From MedAcidi-G1 sp002294285 (GTDB lineage: Bacteria; Actinomycetota; Acidimicrobiia; Acidimicrobiales; MedAcidi-G1), in the NCBI GenBank assembly GCA_963999645.1, contig CAXEUY010000023.1, positions 1 to 16,338 on the forward strand: a stretch of DNA of 16,338 bases. The letters run 5' to 3'. Made by a program: the position numbers and the translations under genes. Below the pieces are notes generated by a model that worked only from the letters and a program-made list of their open reading frames with translations, made no database searches and was not told the DNA's origin. Shown here in pieces: positions 1 through 7,465 of the stretch. Position 1 is the stretch's first letter. Each line of letters starts with the position of its first letter.

Positions 1-54
1 CCCCCGACCCCCTGCGCGTCATGCAGGTGCTCTAGCCAACTGAGCTAACGGCCC
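1..54 (-). tRNA. tRNA-Val (anticodon GAC), 3' part missing
   Basis: Read on the minus strand, the 5' acceptor strand GGGCCGT is followed by TA, a D arm beginning GCTCAGTTGG, and an anticodon arm with stem CCTGC/GCAGG and a 7-base loop ATGACGC. This places anticodon GAC (window 18-20), which reads valine GUC/GUU codons. The variable region GGGTC and the start of the T stem follow, then the window ends, so the T loop, 3' acceptor strand and any CCA are not visible. The identity is firm from the anticodon. The 5' end is set by counting a 7-base acceptor strand and is accurate to about one base. Confidence 0.9.
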
Positions 55-111
55 CAACAGCGAGCATCGTACCAGTGACTTTACCTAAGGACACGGAAGG
101 CTAAATTTTCT

Positions 112-678
112 CTATTTAAACTTGAAAATTTTTTTACTTAAAATACTTGGCAAAATCATTAAAATACCACCAGCAATTATGAACGGTAGCCCAACACCCA
201 CTGATTTTTCTATCCCCATAGCTTCCTCATAATTGTTTAATTCAGAAATTTTCAGAGAAGCCACAAGAAGCAACACGGCACCAAAAACAATAAAAGGAAG
301 CTTCTCCCACGAACTATGATTAGCGTTCAAGACCCTACCTGACAAACCTGCAGCCATAACTCCAATGGCGAGAACTATCCAAACTGAACCTCCATGATCC
401 CAACCAATCTCATTACTTTGATACTGACCTTCTCTTATGGATACCCACGGAAGGAAGGTTCCAATGATAGACAACACAACCCCTGCTGATATAACGATCG
501 CATTTAGTAAATTACCAACAGGTCTTTCACGTACCGTTGGGATAATCTCTCCTTCTTCGACATGTTGAGTCGGCTCCTCTCCAGGCCGCACTGCTTTTAT
601 GCCCATAGGTGGCGTGTGAGGGAGAGAAGACACACTTTCGTCTTCTGCGTCTTCGGATTTTTTTTCCTCTTCCGACAT
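112..678 (-). CDS. Small membrane protein of unknown function with four predicted TM helices
   Basis: I do not recognise a family. The 188-residue protein has a soluble, strongly charged N-terminus (residues 1-55, first acidic, with many Glu/Asp) followed by four hydrophobic segments at about 57-79, 97-116, 127-143 and 158-180. It ends in a short basic tail (SKKIFKFK). Helix 1 ends with LPWV and is followed by a short polar loop. I chose the ATG at 676-678 because GAGG lies six bases upstream. A TTG 24 bases further upstream would add eight residues but lacks a comparable site. The gene sits between tRNA-Cys and tRNA-Val on the same strand, so it may be co-transcribed with them. The hydrophobic pattern supports an inner-membrane protein with a cytoplasmic acidic tail. 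Function is unknown. Confidence 0.75.
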   Translation of the reverse strand: MSEEEKKSEDAEDESVSSLPHTPPMGIKAVRPGEEPTQHVEEGEIIPTVRERPVGNLLNAIVISAGVVLSIIGTFLPWVSIREGQYQSNEIGWDHGGSVWIVLAIGVMAAGLSGRVLNANHSSWEKLPFIVFGAVLLLVASLKISELNNYEEAMGIEKSVGVGLPFIIAGGILMILPSILSKKIFKFK

Positions 679-734
679 GCCAACCTCACAAGCGACTAAC
701 AAGACCTTACCAGCCAGTCGTTTAAATATAAGCG

Positions 735-809
735 AGCACCAGGCGGGATTTGAACCCGCGACTTTACGGCTTTGCAGGCCGTTCCCTTGGTCCGCTCGGG
801 CACTGGTGC
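735..809 (-). tRNA. tRNA-Cys (anticodon GCA)
   Basis: On the minus strand the acceptor strands GCACCAG and CTGGTGC pair perfectly. The anticodon arm is ACGGC/GCCGT around the loop CTGCAAA, giving anticodon GCA (window 773-775). The T arm is GCGGG/CCCGC around TTCAAAT. The D arm CCC...GGG is also present. The discriminator base is T, followed by CGC, so the terminal CCA is not encoded and would have to be added after transcription. It lies on the same strand as the tRNA-Val at the window edge, about 680 bases away. Confidence 0.93.
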
Positions 810-904
810 CTAACCTCTAATTTAAGGTATTGAAACCAATCGTACCGTGATGAAGATAATCAAATCGTATTAAACCTGTTTTGTTATCAAGATTTAAAAA
901 CCAA

Positions 905-1408
905 TTAGTTTTTTATCCTTCTTGAATCGATAACACCCGTATCGAAACCAGCTAGATGCAAACCTCCATGAAATCTGGCATGTTCGATTTTTATACATTT
1001 ATCCATCACTAACTCTAAGCCTCCCGATAGAGCTATTTCAGCCGCTTCAACACTCCAAAGCCCTAGTTGTATCCAAAGCGACGAAGCACCTATTTCCAAA
1101 GCCTCTTTAGCCACTTCAGGTAAATCTTCAGGTTTACGAAATGCGTCTACCATGTCGGGAACTACTGGAAGTTCAGAAAGATTCTTGTAACAGGGTTTGC
1201 CGAGTATTTCTTCTTCTAAAGGATTCACAAAAAATACTTCAAAATCAGCGCTTGAACTCAAAAGATATGTAGCCACGAAATTACTTGGTCGTGACTTTTT
1301 AGCAGATACACCCACCATGGCGATAGTTTTGGTTCTTTTAAGCAGGTCGAGTCTTTCTTTAGCGCTTGGCTCGCTCCATCCTTCAACGGGATTTTTTTCG
1401 ACAGACAT
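905..1408 (-). CDS. CoA-binding domain protein (YccU-like)
   Basis: This is a single-domain protein of 167 residues of the CoA_binding_2/YccU type. A Rossmann-like nucleotide-binding start is visible at about residues 27-50 (TKTIAMVGVSAKKSRPSN), followed by the alternating beta/alpha pattern of the family and the typical stretches FFVNP, GKPCY and DKCIKIEH. Such proteins are homologous to the CoA-binding domain of succinyl-CoA synthetase but lack its catalytic domains, and their cellular role is largely unknown. The chosen ATG overlaps the stop of the upstream metY by one base (TGATG), a pattern typical of translational coupling. An in-frame TTG directly before it is less likely. Context suggests a link to methionine/cysteine assimilation, but that is an inference. 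Confidence 0.85.
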   Translation of the reverse strand: MSVEKNPVEGWSEPSAKERLDLLKRTKTIAMVGVSAKKSRPSNFVATYLLSSSADFEVFFVNPLEEEILGKPCYKNLSELPVVPDMVDAFRKPEDLPEVAKEALEIGASSLWIQLGLWSVEAAEIALSGGLELVMDKCIKIEHARFHGGLHLAGFDTGVIDSRRIKN

Positions 1409-2694
1409 CAACTTGCTGCTTTCATTAAAGCTTGGTCAAGGTCCCATAAAATGTCATCGACATCTTCAAGCCCAACTGAAAGCCGAACCATATCCGCAGT
1501 AACTCCTCCTGAAGCGAGGTCCTCATCTGACAGTTGTTGGTGCGTCGTTGAGGCGGGGTGTATTACAAGACTTCGAACATCTCCGACATTAGCCAAATGG
1601 CTTATCAGTTCTAAAGAATCGATAAATTTAGCGCCTGCTTCTCGACCGCCTGTAACTCCGAAAGTAAAAATGGCTCCAGGGCCTTTTGGCATGTACTTAT
1701 TAGCAAGTCCATAATGCGGAGATGATTCAAGTCCTGCATAGTTAACCCAACCCACTCCTGAATGACTCTCCAGAAATGAGGCGACAACCTTGGCATTTGC
1801 CACGTGCGCGTCCATTCTAAATGGAAGAGTTTCTAATCCTTGTATGAGTAAAAAAGCATTCATTGGCGCTAAGGCTGCCCCCATGTCACGCAATTGTTCT
1901 GATCTAAGTTTCGTACAAAAGGCGTACTCTCCAAAGTTCTCCCAGTATTTGAGACCGTTGTATGTCGCAACCGGTTCAGTCATTTCTGGGAATCTGCCAT
2001 TACCCCAATTGAATTTACCTGATTCAGTAACTACTCCTCCTATGGAGTTTCCGTGACCACCAATGAATTTAGTGGCTGAATGAATGACTATGTCAGCTCC
2101 AAAATCGATAGGTCTACATAGGTAAGGTGTAGCAAAAGTAGCATCCACCACAAGCGGTATGTCGTGTGAATGAGCTACAGAAGCTAGAACAGAGAGATCT
2201 GCTATAGAGCCAGATGGGTTTCCTACTATTTCGGTGTACAGGAATTTTGTTGTTTCATCTATTTCTGCATCGAATGAATCCGGGTCATCGCCCTCCACGA
2301 AACGCGCCTCTACACCAAATCTTCCTAACGAAACATCAAACATTGTGTGAGTTCCACCATAAATAGCGGAAGACGTCACGAAACTGTCTCCTGAACCTGC
2401 TAATGCGGCAGCTGTCAAAAATTCTGCTGACATCCCTGATGATGTCGCAACCGAACCAATTCCTCCTTCAAGGCTCGCCATTCTTTCTTCGAATGCATTG
2501 ACTGTGGGATTTGAAATGCGAGTATAAATGGTTCCATACTTTTGAAGCGCGAAAATGTCTGCTGCATCTCTAGTGTCTTCAAAAACAAAACTCGTGGTTT
2601 GATAGACCGGTACATTGCGGGCACCCGTTGTCGGATCTGGCCCCCCACCTGCGTGTATAGCTCGTGTTTTAAATCCCCACTCGCGATCATTCAT
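1408..2694 (-). CDS. metY: O-acetylhomoserine aminocarboxypropyltransferase / sulfhydrylase (MetY type)
   Basis: A Cys/Met metabolism PLP enzyme of 428 residues, the usual size for MetY and longer than the roughly 390-residue cystathionine synthases. It begins with the family pattern TRAIHAG, has YQTTSFVFED at 31-40, YTRISNPT at 57-64, the PLP-supporting aspartate in VVDATFATP (D184), and the Schiff-base lysine in IHSATKFIGGHG (K209). It should make homocysteine from O-acetylhomoserine and sulfide in the cytoplasm, using PLP. The ATG is immediately preceded by an in-frame stop, so it is the first possible start, although no strong Shine-Dalgarno is seen. The CoA-binding gene follows with a one-base overlap. 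No acetyltransferase (metX) partner is in the window. Cystathionine gamma-synthase is a less likely alternative given the length and N-terminal motifs. Confidence 0.92.
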   Translation of the reverse strand: MNDREWGFKTRAIHAGGGPDPTTGARNVPVYQTTSFVFEDTRDAADIFALQKYGTIYTRISNPTVNAFEERMASLEGGIGSVATSSGMSAEFLTAAALAGSGDSFVTSSAIYGGTHTMFDVSLGRFGVEARFVEGDDPDSFDAEIDETTKFLYTEIVGNPSGSIADLSVLASVAHSHDIPLVVDATFATPYLCRPIDFGADIVIHSATKFIGGHGNSIGGVVTESGKFNWGNGRFPEMTEPVATYNGLKYWENFGEYAFCTKLRSEQLRDMGAALAPMNAFLLIQGLETLPFRMDAHVANAKVVASFLESHSGVGWVNYAGLESSPHYGLANKYMPKGPGAIFTFGVTGGREAGAKFIDSLELISHLANVGDVRSLVIHPASTTHQQLSDEDLASGGVTADMVRLSVGLEDVDDILWDLDQALMKAAS

Positions 2695-2753
2695 ACATCA
2701 AGTTTAAGTGTTGTTTCTCTAGTTGAAATCTTTTCTCTGTTACTCCCAAAATG

Positions 2754-3206
2754 TCAGGCAATTCTCCCGATTCCTGGAGCATCAGGTCTAGGAGGTGTAG
2801 CTGCCATTGTCAAAAATTTTCGATATGAAATTCGCCAACCTTCATCTGTTCTTACCCAGTTATCGTGATACTGGCCTCTGACTTCATAATCATCTTCAGG
2901 TCCAGAAGGTTTCCTGTGCCATGCCTGAACATACGAAACCGATTTAGCCATATCTTCTCCGTCAAAACTGATTTCTATATTTGAAAGAGTGTGACAGGTT
3001 GCTGTGAACCTGGACAACGCCTTTTTGAGCATTCCCAAAATCTCTTCACGCCCAACTAATTCTACTCCTCCGTAATAATCAGCAACAGCGTCTGAGGTGA
3101 AACACTCGACTTGTCTTTCTGGAATATTCAAGTCGACAAATCTGCAATATGCATGCATGACATCGATGATTTCTTGACGGTCGAAAAGCTCTTTAGTGTC
3201 TCTCAT
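2754..3206 (-). CDS. NTF2/SnoaL-like domain protein
   Basis: A 150-residue protein with the cone-shaped NTF2-like fold signature of the SnoaL_4 group. It has an N-terminal helix with DRQEIIDVMHAYCRFVD (9-25), then FTSDAVADYYGG, a helix with GREEI, and the central strand pattern CHTLSNIEISFDGEDMA (71-87) followed by SVSYVQAWH. It closes with HDNWVRTDEGWRISYRK (114-130). Family members include hydratases, isomerases and relatives of the beta subunits of ring-hydroxylating oxygenases. The ATG is chosen because GGAG sits six bases upstream. An in-frame TTG four codons earlier overlaps that site and is unlikely. The gene is divergent from the Rieske oxygenase with about 130 bases between starts, so it may act in the same pathway, either as a beta-like partner or on the hydroxylated product. 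Its substrate cannot be read from sequence. Confidence 0.82.
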   Translation of the reverse strand: MRDTKELFDRQEIIDVMHAYCRFVDLNIPERQVECFTSDAVADYYGGVELVGREEILGMLKKALSRFTATCHTLSNIEISFDGEDMAKSVSYVQAWHRKPSGPEDDYEVRGQYHDNWVRTDEGWRISYRKFLTMAATPPRPDAPGIGRIA

Positions 3207-3336
3207 TTTTAACTCCAATAATCATCAAAATCCTATTTTCAAAGAACTCTAACTGACTTAATTGATCTCCTAGTAGTTGAACACAAAGCAAGTATCGAAT
3301 CATTGTCTAGCATGGAATACAGAAGGGGAAATTTTC

Positions 3337-4683
3337 ATGACTGATACCGAAACAAATAGAACTCAAATTGGTATTTCACGAGAAAAAGCCGCTGAGCCTG
3401 AACTAGGACAAAAACCTATTGACGGCTTTAGATACACCTCTCCTGATTTCGCTTCACTTGAATGGGAACAGATGTGGACCAAAGTTTGGTTAGTAGCCGG
3501 CCGAGCAGATCAGCTTATGAACTCGGGAGACTATTTCACTTTGGATATTGGTCCTGAATCCATTCTATGTTCTATGGGTACAGACAATAAGATCCGTGCC
3601 TTTTACAATGTTTGCCAACATAGAGGTAATCTTTTAGTTTCTGCTGAAACAGGTTCAATAAAAGATGGGACTTTTAATTGTGCATACCACGGATGGCGTT
3701 TTGACGTTGATGGAACTTTAGTATGGGTTCCTTGTGAAGAAGATTTCCCTCAAGGAAGTCCGTGTGGAAAAAGAAACCTTGTAGAAATTCCATGTGACCT
3801 CTGGGGCGGCTTTATTTGGATAAATATGGACCCAAACTGCAAAGAACTCCTTGACTATTTATCACCTATTGCTGAACATCTGGATTGCTACCAGATGGAA
3901 AAAATGAAACGCACCCACTGGGTTACCCTGGAAGGCGATTTCAACTGGAAGGTAGTTCAGGACAACTTCAACGAAAGTTACCATCTCCCCTTCGTTCACC
4001 CTCAGACAGTAACCGTGATGAACGAACACTATTCCGGATGCCAGTTCGACATGTACCCTTCAGGTCATTGCAGAATGTTGATGCCAGGTGGAGGTCCCGG
4101 ACCCCATTACAAAGGTTCTCATGAAAAAACTTTTCAAGGTCTTAAAGAGGACTTTGCTTTCTGGGAGTTTGACCCTTCACCTTTCGCGAATGACCTCAGT
4201 ATCCTTCGCTTAGAACTGCAGAAACATAAACGAAAAATGGGCTCTGAAAAAGGATATGACTTCTCTCTCTACTCCGACGAGCAACTTACTGACCACTACC
4301 ATTACACGGTATTCCCTAACGTTTCTTTCAGCATGAAACCAGACGGTTGTATTTTCCTAATGGCTTACCCTCACCCTGAAAATCCAAAAAAATGTTTCTT
4401 TAATATGTGGTACCTCACACAATTCCCCGAAGATGCAAAAGAGTACTATTCGAACTCAATGCGCGACTGGGTTTCAGTGGATGAGCAGGTAAAACATGAA
4501 ACAGGTAAGGTTGGTGAAATTTCCTGTGGTCATGGTATAGATCAGGATGTAGCAATCTGGTCCTCTCAACAGAGAGGCTTAGCTTCAAGAGGCTACAAGG
4601 GTGAATATATGCCGCACCAAGAAAGGCGAATACGCTTTTTTCATGAGAATATTGATCGCTATCTATCAGAGAAAATCAACTAA
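3337..4683 (+). CDS. Rieske non-heme iron oxygenase, alpha (catalytic) subunit
   Basis: A 448-residue ring-hydroxylating-type oxygenase. The N-terminal Rieske domain carries C93-x-H95 and C115-x2-H118, binding a [2Fe-2S] cluster. The catalytic domain has the mononuclear iron motif DNFNESYHLPFVH with N210, E213, H216 and H221, so the two histidine ligands are intact. D404 in GIDQDVAIW is the likely third iron ligand. Such enzymes hydroxylate aromatic rings or other hydrophobic substrates, or demethylate them, with O2 and electrons from a ferredoxin. The ATG is preceded by AAGGGG at a suitable distance. An in-frame TTG twenty codons upstream has no good site. The next gene is a Rieske ferredoxin 24 bases downstream, the probable electron donor. 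Substrate class (aromatic, terpenoid, steroid, quaternary amine) is not determinable here. Confidence 0.93.
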   Translation: MTDTETNRTQIGISREKAAEPELGQKPIDGFRYTSPDFASLEWEQMWTKVWLVAGRADQLMNSGDYFTLDIGPESILCSMGTDNKIRAFYNVCQHRGNLLVSAETGSIKDGTFNCAYHGWRFDVDGTLVWVPCEEDFPQGSPCGKRNLVEIPCDLWGGFIWINMDPNCKELLDYLSPIAEHLDCYQMEKMKRTHWVTLEGDFNWKVVQDNFNESYHLPFVHPQTVTVMNEHYSGCQFDMYPSGHCRMLMPGGGPGPHYKGSHEKTFQGLKEDFAFWEFDPSPFANDLSILRLELQKHKRKMGSEKGYDFSLYSDEQLTDHYHYTVFPNVSFSMKPDGCIFLMAYPHPENPKKCFFNMWYLTQFPEDAKEYYSNSMRDWVSVDEQVKHETGKVGEISCGHGIDQDVAIWSSQQRGLASRGYKGEYMPHQERRIRFFHENIDRYLSEKIN

Positions 4684-4707
4684 CTGATTTTCGACAAGGT
4701 ATTAGAA

Positions 4708-5079
4708 ATGGTCCAATCTGATCAACACAATCTGGATGATCTCTCTAATTTGGGAAACGGAGATATCACTTCTTGTGAAGTAGAGAATTTAGAGATACTT
4801 ATTTGCCGTGTAGAAGGAAAACTATATGCAATCGAAGACAACTGCAGTCATGCTGACACGCCACTAAGTGAAGGAAGGCTCTCAGGTTTTCAGATCAACT
4901 GTCCCTTGCATGGAGCTAGTTTTGATGTCAGAGATGGCACCCATAGCGGACCACCCGCCTATACAGGTGTGCGTTGCTTCAAAATTACTGAGGATGAATC
5001 TGGCGTCAGTATCAATATTGAAGATAAAAATGACAACCCTGAAGAAGGGCCACAAACAGGTTATTTCCAAACTCGTTGA
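4708..5079 (+). CDS. Rieske [2Fe-2S] ferredoxin
   Basis: A 123-residue single-domain Rieske protein with cluster ligands C46-x-H48 and C65-x2-H68 in the contexts CSHADTPLSEG and CPLHGASFDV. No membrane anchor or signal peptide is visible, so it is a soluble oxygenase ferredoxin rather than a cytochrome bc1 Rieske subunit. It is likely to pass electrons from a reductase to the oxygenase encoded just upstream. AAGG lies about eight bases before the ATG. The C-terminus extends some 20 polar residues beyond the core fold. The gene ends only eight bases before the stop of the convergent SDR gene. A NirD-like small subunit is an alternative but is disfavoured by the context. Confidence 0.92.
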   Translation: MVQSDQHNLDDLSNLGNGDITSCEVENLEILICRVEGKLYAIEDNCSHADTPLSEGRLSGFQINCPLHGASFDVRDGTHSGPPAYTGVRCFKITEDESGVSINIEDKNDNPEEGPQTGYFQTR

Positions 5080-5087
5080 ATCAAGCT

Positions 5088-5867
5088 CTAACGGGCTCTT
5101 GCTCCTCCACCTACCCTAAGGATCTCTCCTGTCATCCAACTTGCAGCATCTGAGGCGAGATAAACACAAGCTGCACCTATATCTTGAGGTGTACCCAATC
5201 TCTCCATCGGAATTTTCCACTCATCCAAAACTTTGTCTAGCTCATCTTCTTTTCTCCCTATCGCCTTGAGCATGATCTCTGTTGGTATGGCCCCTGGAGC
5301 AACAGCGTTAACTCTAATTTTTGGTGCAAATTCTGTCGAAAGAGTCCAAGTAAGGGAATGCACTGCTGCTTTTGCAGCACCATAGTGAGCACTTCCTGGA
5401 ACAGGTCCAAAACCAGCCCCTGAGGAAATGTTTATAATAGAACCGTTTTCAATATGACGAGCAGCAATTAACGAACCTGAGTAAACAGCTGTCAAATTCA
5501 AAGCGATGGTCCTATCCCATTCTTCACGTGGGAGATCCATTATTGGCATCCTCATAGGTGATCCGCCAGCATTATTCACCCAGTCACTCAAAGACCCAAA
5601 ATGCTCAACTGCTGCTTCAGCAAGATTTTCAAGTGCCGAGTCATCTGTTACATCAGTCGTCACTGCGAGAGCTTTACCACCATTGTCATTGATTTCACTC
5701 GCAACTCTCTCAATTTCTTCTGTTCTGCGAGCAGCTACAACCACAGAAGCACCTGCTTCAGACATCGCGACAGCTATACCTTCACCAATTCCTCTTCCGG
5801 CACCTGTGATTACTGCTACGTGACCATTTAAATCAAAGAGTTCATCAACTTTTCGCTTTTCTGACAT
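5088..5867 (-). CDS. SDR family NAD(P)-dependent oxidoreductase
   Basis: A classical short-chain dehydrogenase of 260 residues. The cofactor motif TGAGRGIG is at 21-28, D72 in TTDVTD is at the adenine-binding position, NNAGG is at 98-102, and the catalytic set is S148/S149, Y162 and K166 (YGAAK), with VAPGAIPTEI afterwards. VVVAARR after the second strand has basic residues that would favour NADP(H), but this is weak evidence. The ATG has AGGAG six bases upstream. A TTG 13 codons earlier is rejected for lack of a site. It lies downstream of the MFS gene on the same strand with about 60 bases between. Its likely role is oxidation of an alcohol or 3-hydroxyacyl intermediate, analogous in context to AtuB of the Pseudomonas terpene cluster, but substrate is unknown. 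Confidence 0.9.
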   Translation of the reverse strand: MSEKRKVDELFDLNGHVAVITGAGRGIGEGIAVAMSEAGASVVVAARRTEEIERVASEINDNGGKALAVTTDVTDDSALENLAEAAVEHFGSLSDWVNNAGGSPMRMPIMDLPREEWDRTIALNLTAVYSGSLIAARHIENGSIINISSGAGFGPVPGSAHYGAAKAAVHSLTWTLSTEFAPKIRVNAVAPGAIPTEIMLKAIGRKEDELDKVLDEWKIPMERLGTPQDIGAACVYLASDAASWMTGEILRVGGGARAR

Positions 5868-5926
5868 GCCGACTCCTAACTTTCGAAATAACACCCTATT
5901 ACTCAAAAAGGAAAATCATTTATTTG

Positions 5927-7348
5927 TTACTCAATTTCTGATTTCCACACGAACACTGACCCCAAGACATACGTAATCGCTACTAACCACCAAAGAATTT
6001 TGATATTTTCGAAAATTTTCAAATTGTCAGAGCCGCTACTTAAACCGACAGCAAGAGCAACACCCATAGTGGTTCCCAAACGACGTGCTACCTGATGCAT
6101 GGCATTAGCGATTCCAAGTTTCTGCTGTTCAACGACGGTTAGGGCAGCACCTGTTGTGGTGATTCCAACCATCGCCCCTCCAAGCGACACGATAAGTAAG
6201 CCAGGTAAAAAAGCACTTAGATAACTTGGTTCCATGTCGACACGAATTAACCACCAAACGACACCTAAAGAGGGAATGAAACCTCCGAACAAAATAAGTT
6301 TCCTATATCCGAAACGGTCAGCCATCATACCAAACGGGGTCTGAACCAAAATTGCCAAAACCATCGACGGGGCGATCATGAAACCAGTTTTTATAGCAGA
6401 CCAACCCCATATTTCAGTCAGAAGAATAGGCGAAGAAAAGAAAAAGGCAAAAAAGGCAATCTGATGGAATCCAGCTGCGATGGTTACCTGGCGGTATTTG
6501 TGGTTTTTTAAAACTTCTAAATCCAAAAGCGGGCTACTAGAACGTTTACAACTAACCCAGAAAAACCACGTGGTTAAAAATGCCATTACAACAAGGATCA
6601 GAATTTTTGTCGAAGCCCACCCCCATTCATTTCCTTGCAGTAAAACTAAAGTAACTAAACCTATTGATAAAATTCCGCTGAAAACAGTCGTTAAATTCAA
6701 TTCTTCGGAAGCTTCCGGCAGGTAGCTCTCATTAAGAACTCTTATGCCTGCGATCAAAGCTATAAAACCCAGAACTGCTAAAAAAGCAAAAGTAGCGCGC
6801 CAACCGAAAAACTCAATTAAAGAGCCGGAAGATATTGGCCCGAGAACTCCAGCAGTTGCACCAATTGAACCCCACAAGCCAACAGCTGCTCCTTGGTGCT
6901 TTTGCGGTATGTCGCTTAGAACCATTGCCAAGGCTGTTGGAACAAGTAAGGCAATACCTGCGCCTTGAAAAGTGCGGGCTAAAAGAAAAATCTCAGGATT
7001 GGGTGTAAATGCCGCTAACGAAACGGCCAATGTGGTAAGTGAAAGACCGATAAGGAACAACTTTCGACGGCCGTAACGATCTGAAAGACGGCCAAATAAC
7101 AAAAGCAGTGAGGTCATAGTAACCAGATATGAAGTAGCTCCCCAGTTGATTATCTGTCTTTTAGAGTCATCGAAATCTGCACGGATTTCGGGAAGTGATA
7201 CGGCAGTTATGCCCAGATCCAGAGTCATCAAAAATATGCTCGAGGAAGCAACTATCAGAGATACCCAAGGTCTTGTTTTTGGGGTGTTTTTCTCAGTAGA
7301 GGAATCTTTAGATGGCCTTTCAGATAGTTCCGACTCAAAAGACTCCAT
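5927..7348 (-). CDS. MFS transporter, DHA2-like (about 14 TM)
   Basis: A 473-residue multi-pass protein with around 14 hydrophobic segments, matching the 14-helix drug:H+ antiporter (DHA2) branch. The N-terminal tail of about 28 residues is polar and charged. Helix 1 carries LDLGITAVSLPEI, a variant of the LDxTIVNVALP motif. Loop 2-3 has motif A, GRLSDRYGRRK (87-97), and the second half repeats it as MMADRFGYRK. The helix 5 region GSIGATAGVLGP fits antiporter motif C. An ATG is used as start, with a TTG directly before it. No clear Shine-Dalgarno is visible. The gene is divergent from the carboxylase operon and co-directional with the SDR. It could export a toxic terpenoid-like compound or move a pathway substrate. 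Direction of transport cannot be inferred. Confidence 0.9.
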   Translation of the reverse strand: MESFESELSERPSKDSSTEKNTPKTRPWVSLIVASSSIFLMTLDLGITAVSLPEIRADFDDSKRQIINWGATSYLVTMTSLLLLFGRLSDRYGRRKLFLIGLSLTTLAVSLAAFTPNPEIFLLARTFQGAGIALLVPTALAMVLSDIPQKHQGAAVGLWGSIGATAGVLGPISSGSLIEFFGWRATFAFLAVLGFIALIAGIRVLNESYLPEASEELNLTTVFSGILSIGLVTLVLLQGNEWGWASTKILILVVMAFLTTWFFWVSCKRSSSPLLDLEVLKNHKYRQVTIAAGFHQIAFFAFFFSSPILLTEIWGWSAIKTGFMIAPSMVLAILVQTPFGMMADRFGYRKLILFGGFIPSLGVVWWLIRVDMEPSYLSAFLPGLLIVSLGGAMVGITTTGAALTVVEQQKLGIANAMHQVARRLGTTMGVALAVGLSSGSDNLKIFENIKILWWLVAITYVLGSVFVWKSEIE

Positions 7349-7384
7349 CAATATTCATAACATGAAAAACTTAAAAGGTTTCAC

Positions 7385-7405
7385 TTGTAGAACTTTTTCC
7401 TACAA
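7385..7405. promoter_or_regulatory. Inverted repeat, possible operator
   Basis: Perfect 6-bp arms TTGTAG and CTACAA are separated by a 9-base T-rich spacer. The element sits in the divergent region between the MFS gene and the carboxylase operon, just upstream of a candidate -35 box. Its size (21 bp) and position would suit a TetR-type dimer, and the operon encodes a TetR regulator. A 6-bp repeat with a free spacer can arise by chance in an AT-rich region of this length, so this is a suggestion only. Confidence 0.3.
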
Positions 7406-7406
7406 A

Positions 7407-7435
7407 TTGCTATGAAAAAAACTCTACGGTAAGAT
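7407..7435 (+). promoter_or_regulatory. Candidate sigma-70-type promoter of the acyl-CoA carboxylase operon
   Basis: TTGCTA (7407-7412) and TAAGAT (7430-7435) are separated by 17 bases, each matching four of six positions of the -35 and -10 consensus. Transcription would begin near 7442, leaving a leader of about 24 bases with AAGG before the ATG at 7466. It is the only sizeable gap ahead of the seven-gene operon. Assignment is by eye. Confidence 0.35.
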
Positions 7436-7465
7436 TATGGTCTCTTTATTACCCTAAGGTTAAAT

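Noticed and set aside
1..809. tRNA-associated attachment site or integrated element
   Set aside because: No integrase, no repeat of a tRNA 3' end and no phage-like genes are visible in the window.
810..904. Promoter of tRNA-Cys or terminator of the CoA-binding gene
   Set aside because: Several weak -35/-10-like strings occur on the minus strand but none has good boxes and spacing together, and no hairpin followed by a T run is seen.
2695..2753. Possible SAM-type riboswitch ahead of metY
   Set aside because: The gap between metY and the upstream gene is only 59 bases and shows no long paired leader, so there is no room for a known SAM aptamer outside the neighbouring coding sequence.
3207..3336. 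Promoters and an operator between the divergent NTF2-like and Rieske oxygenase genes
   Set aside because: The region must hold promoters, but I found no convincing box pair or palindrome by eye.
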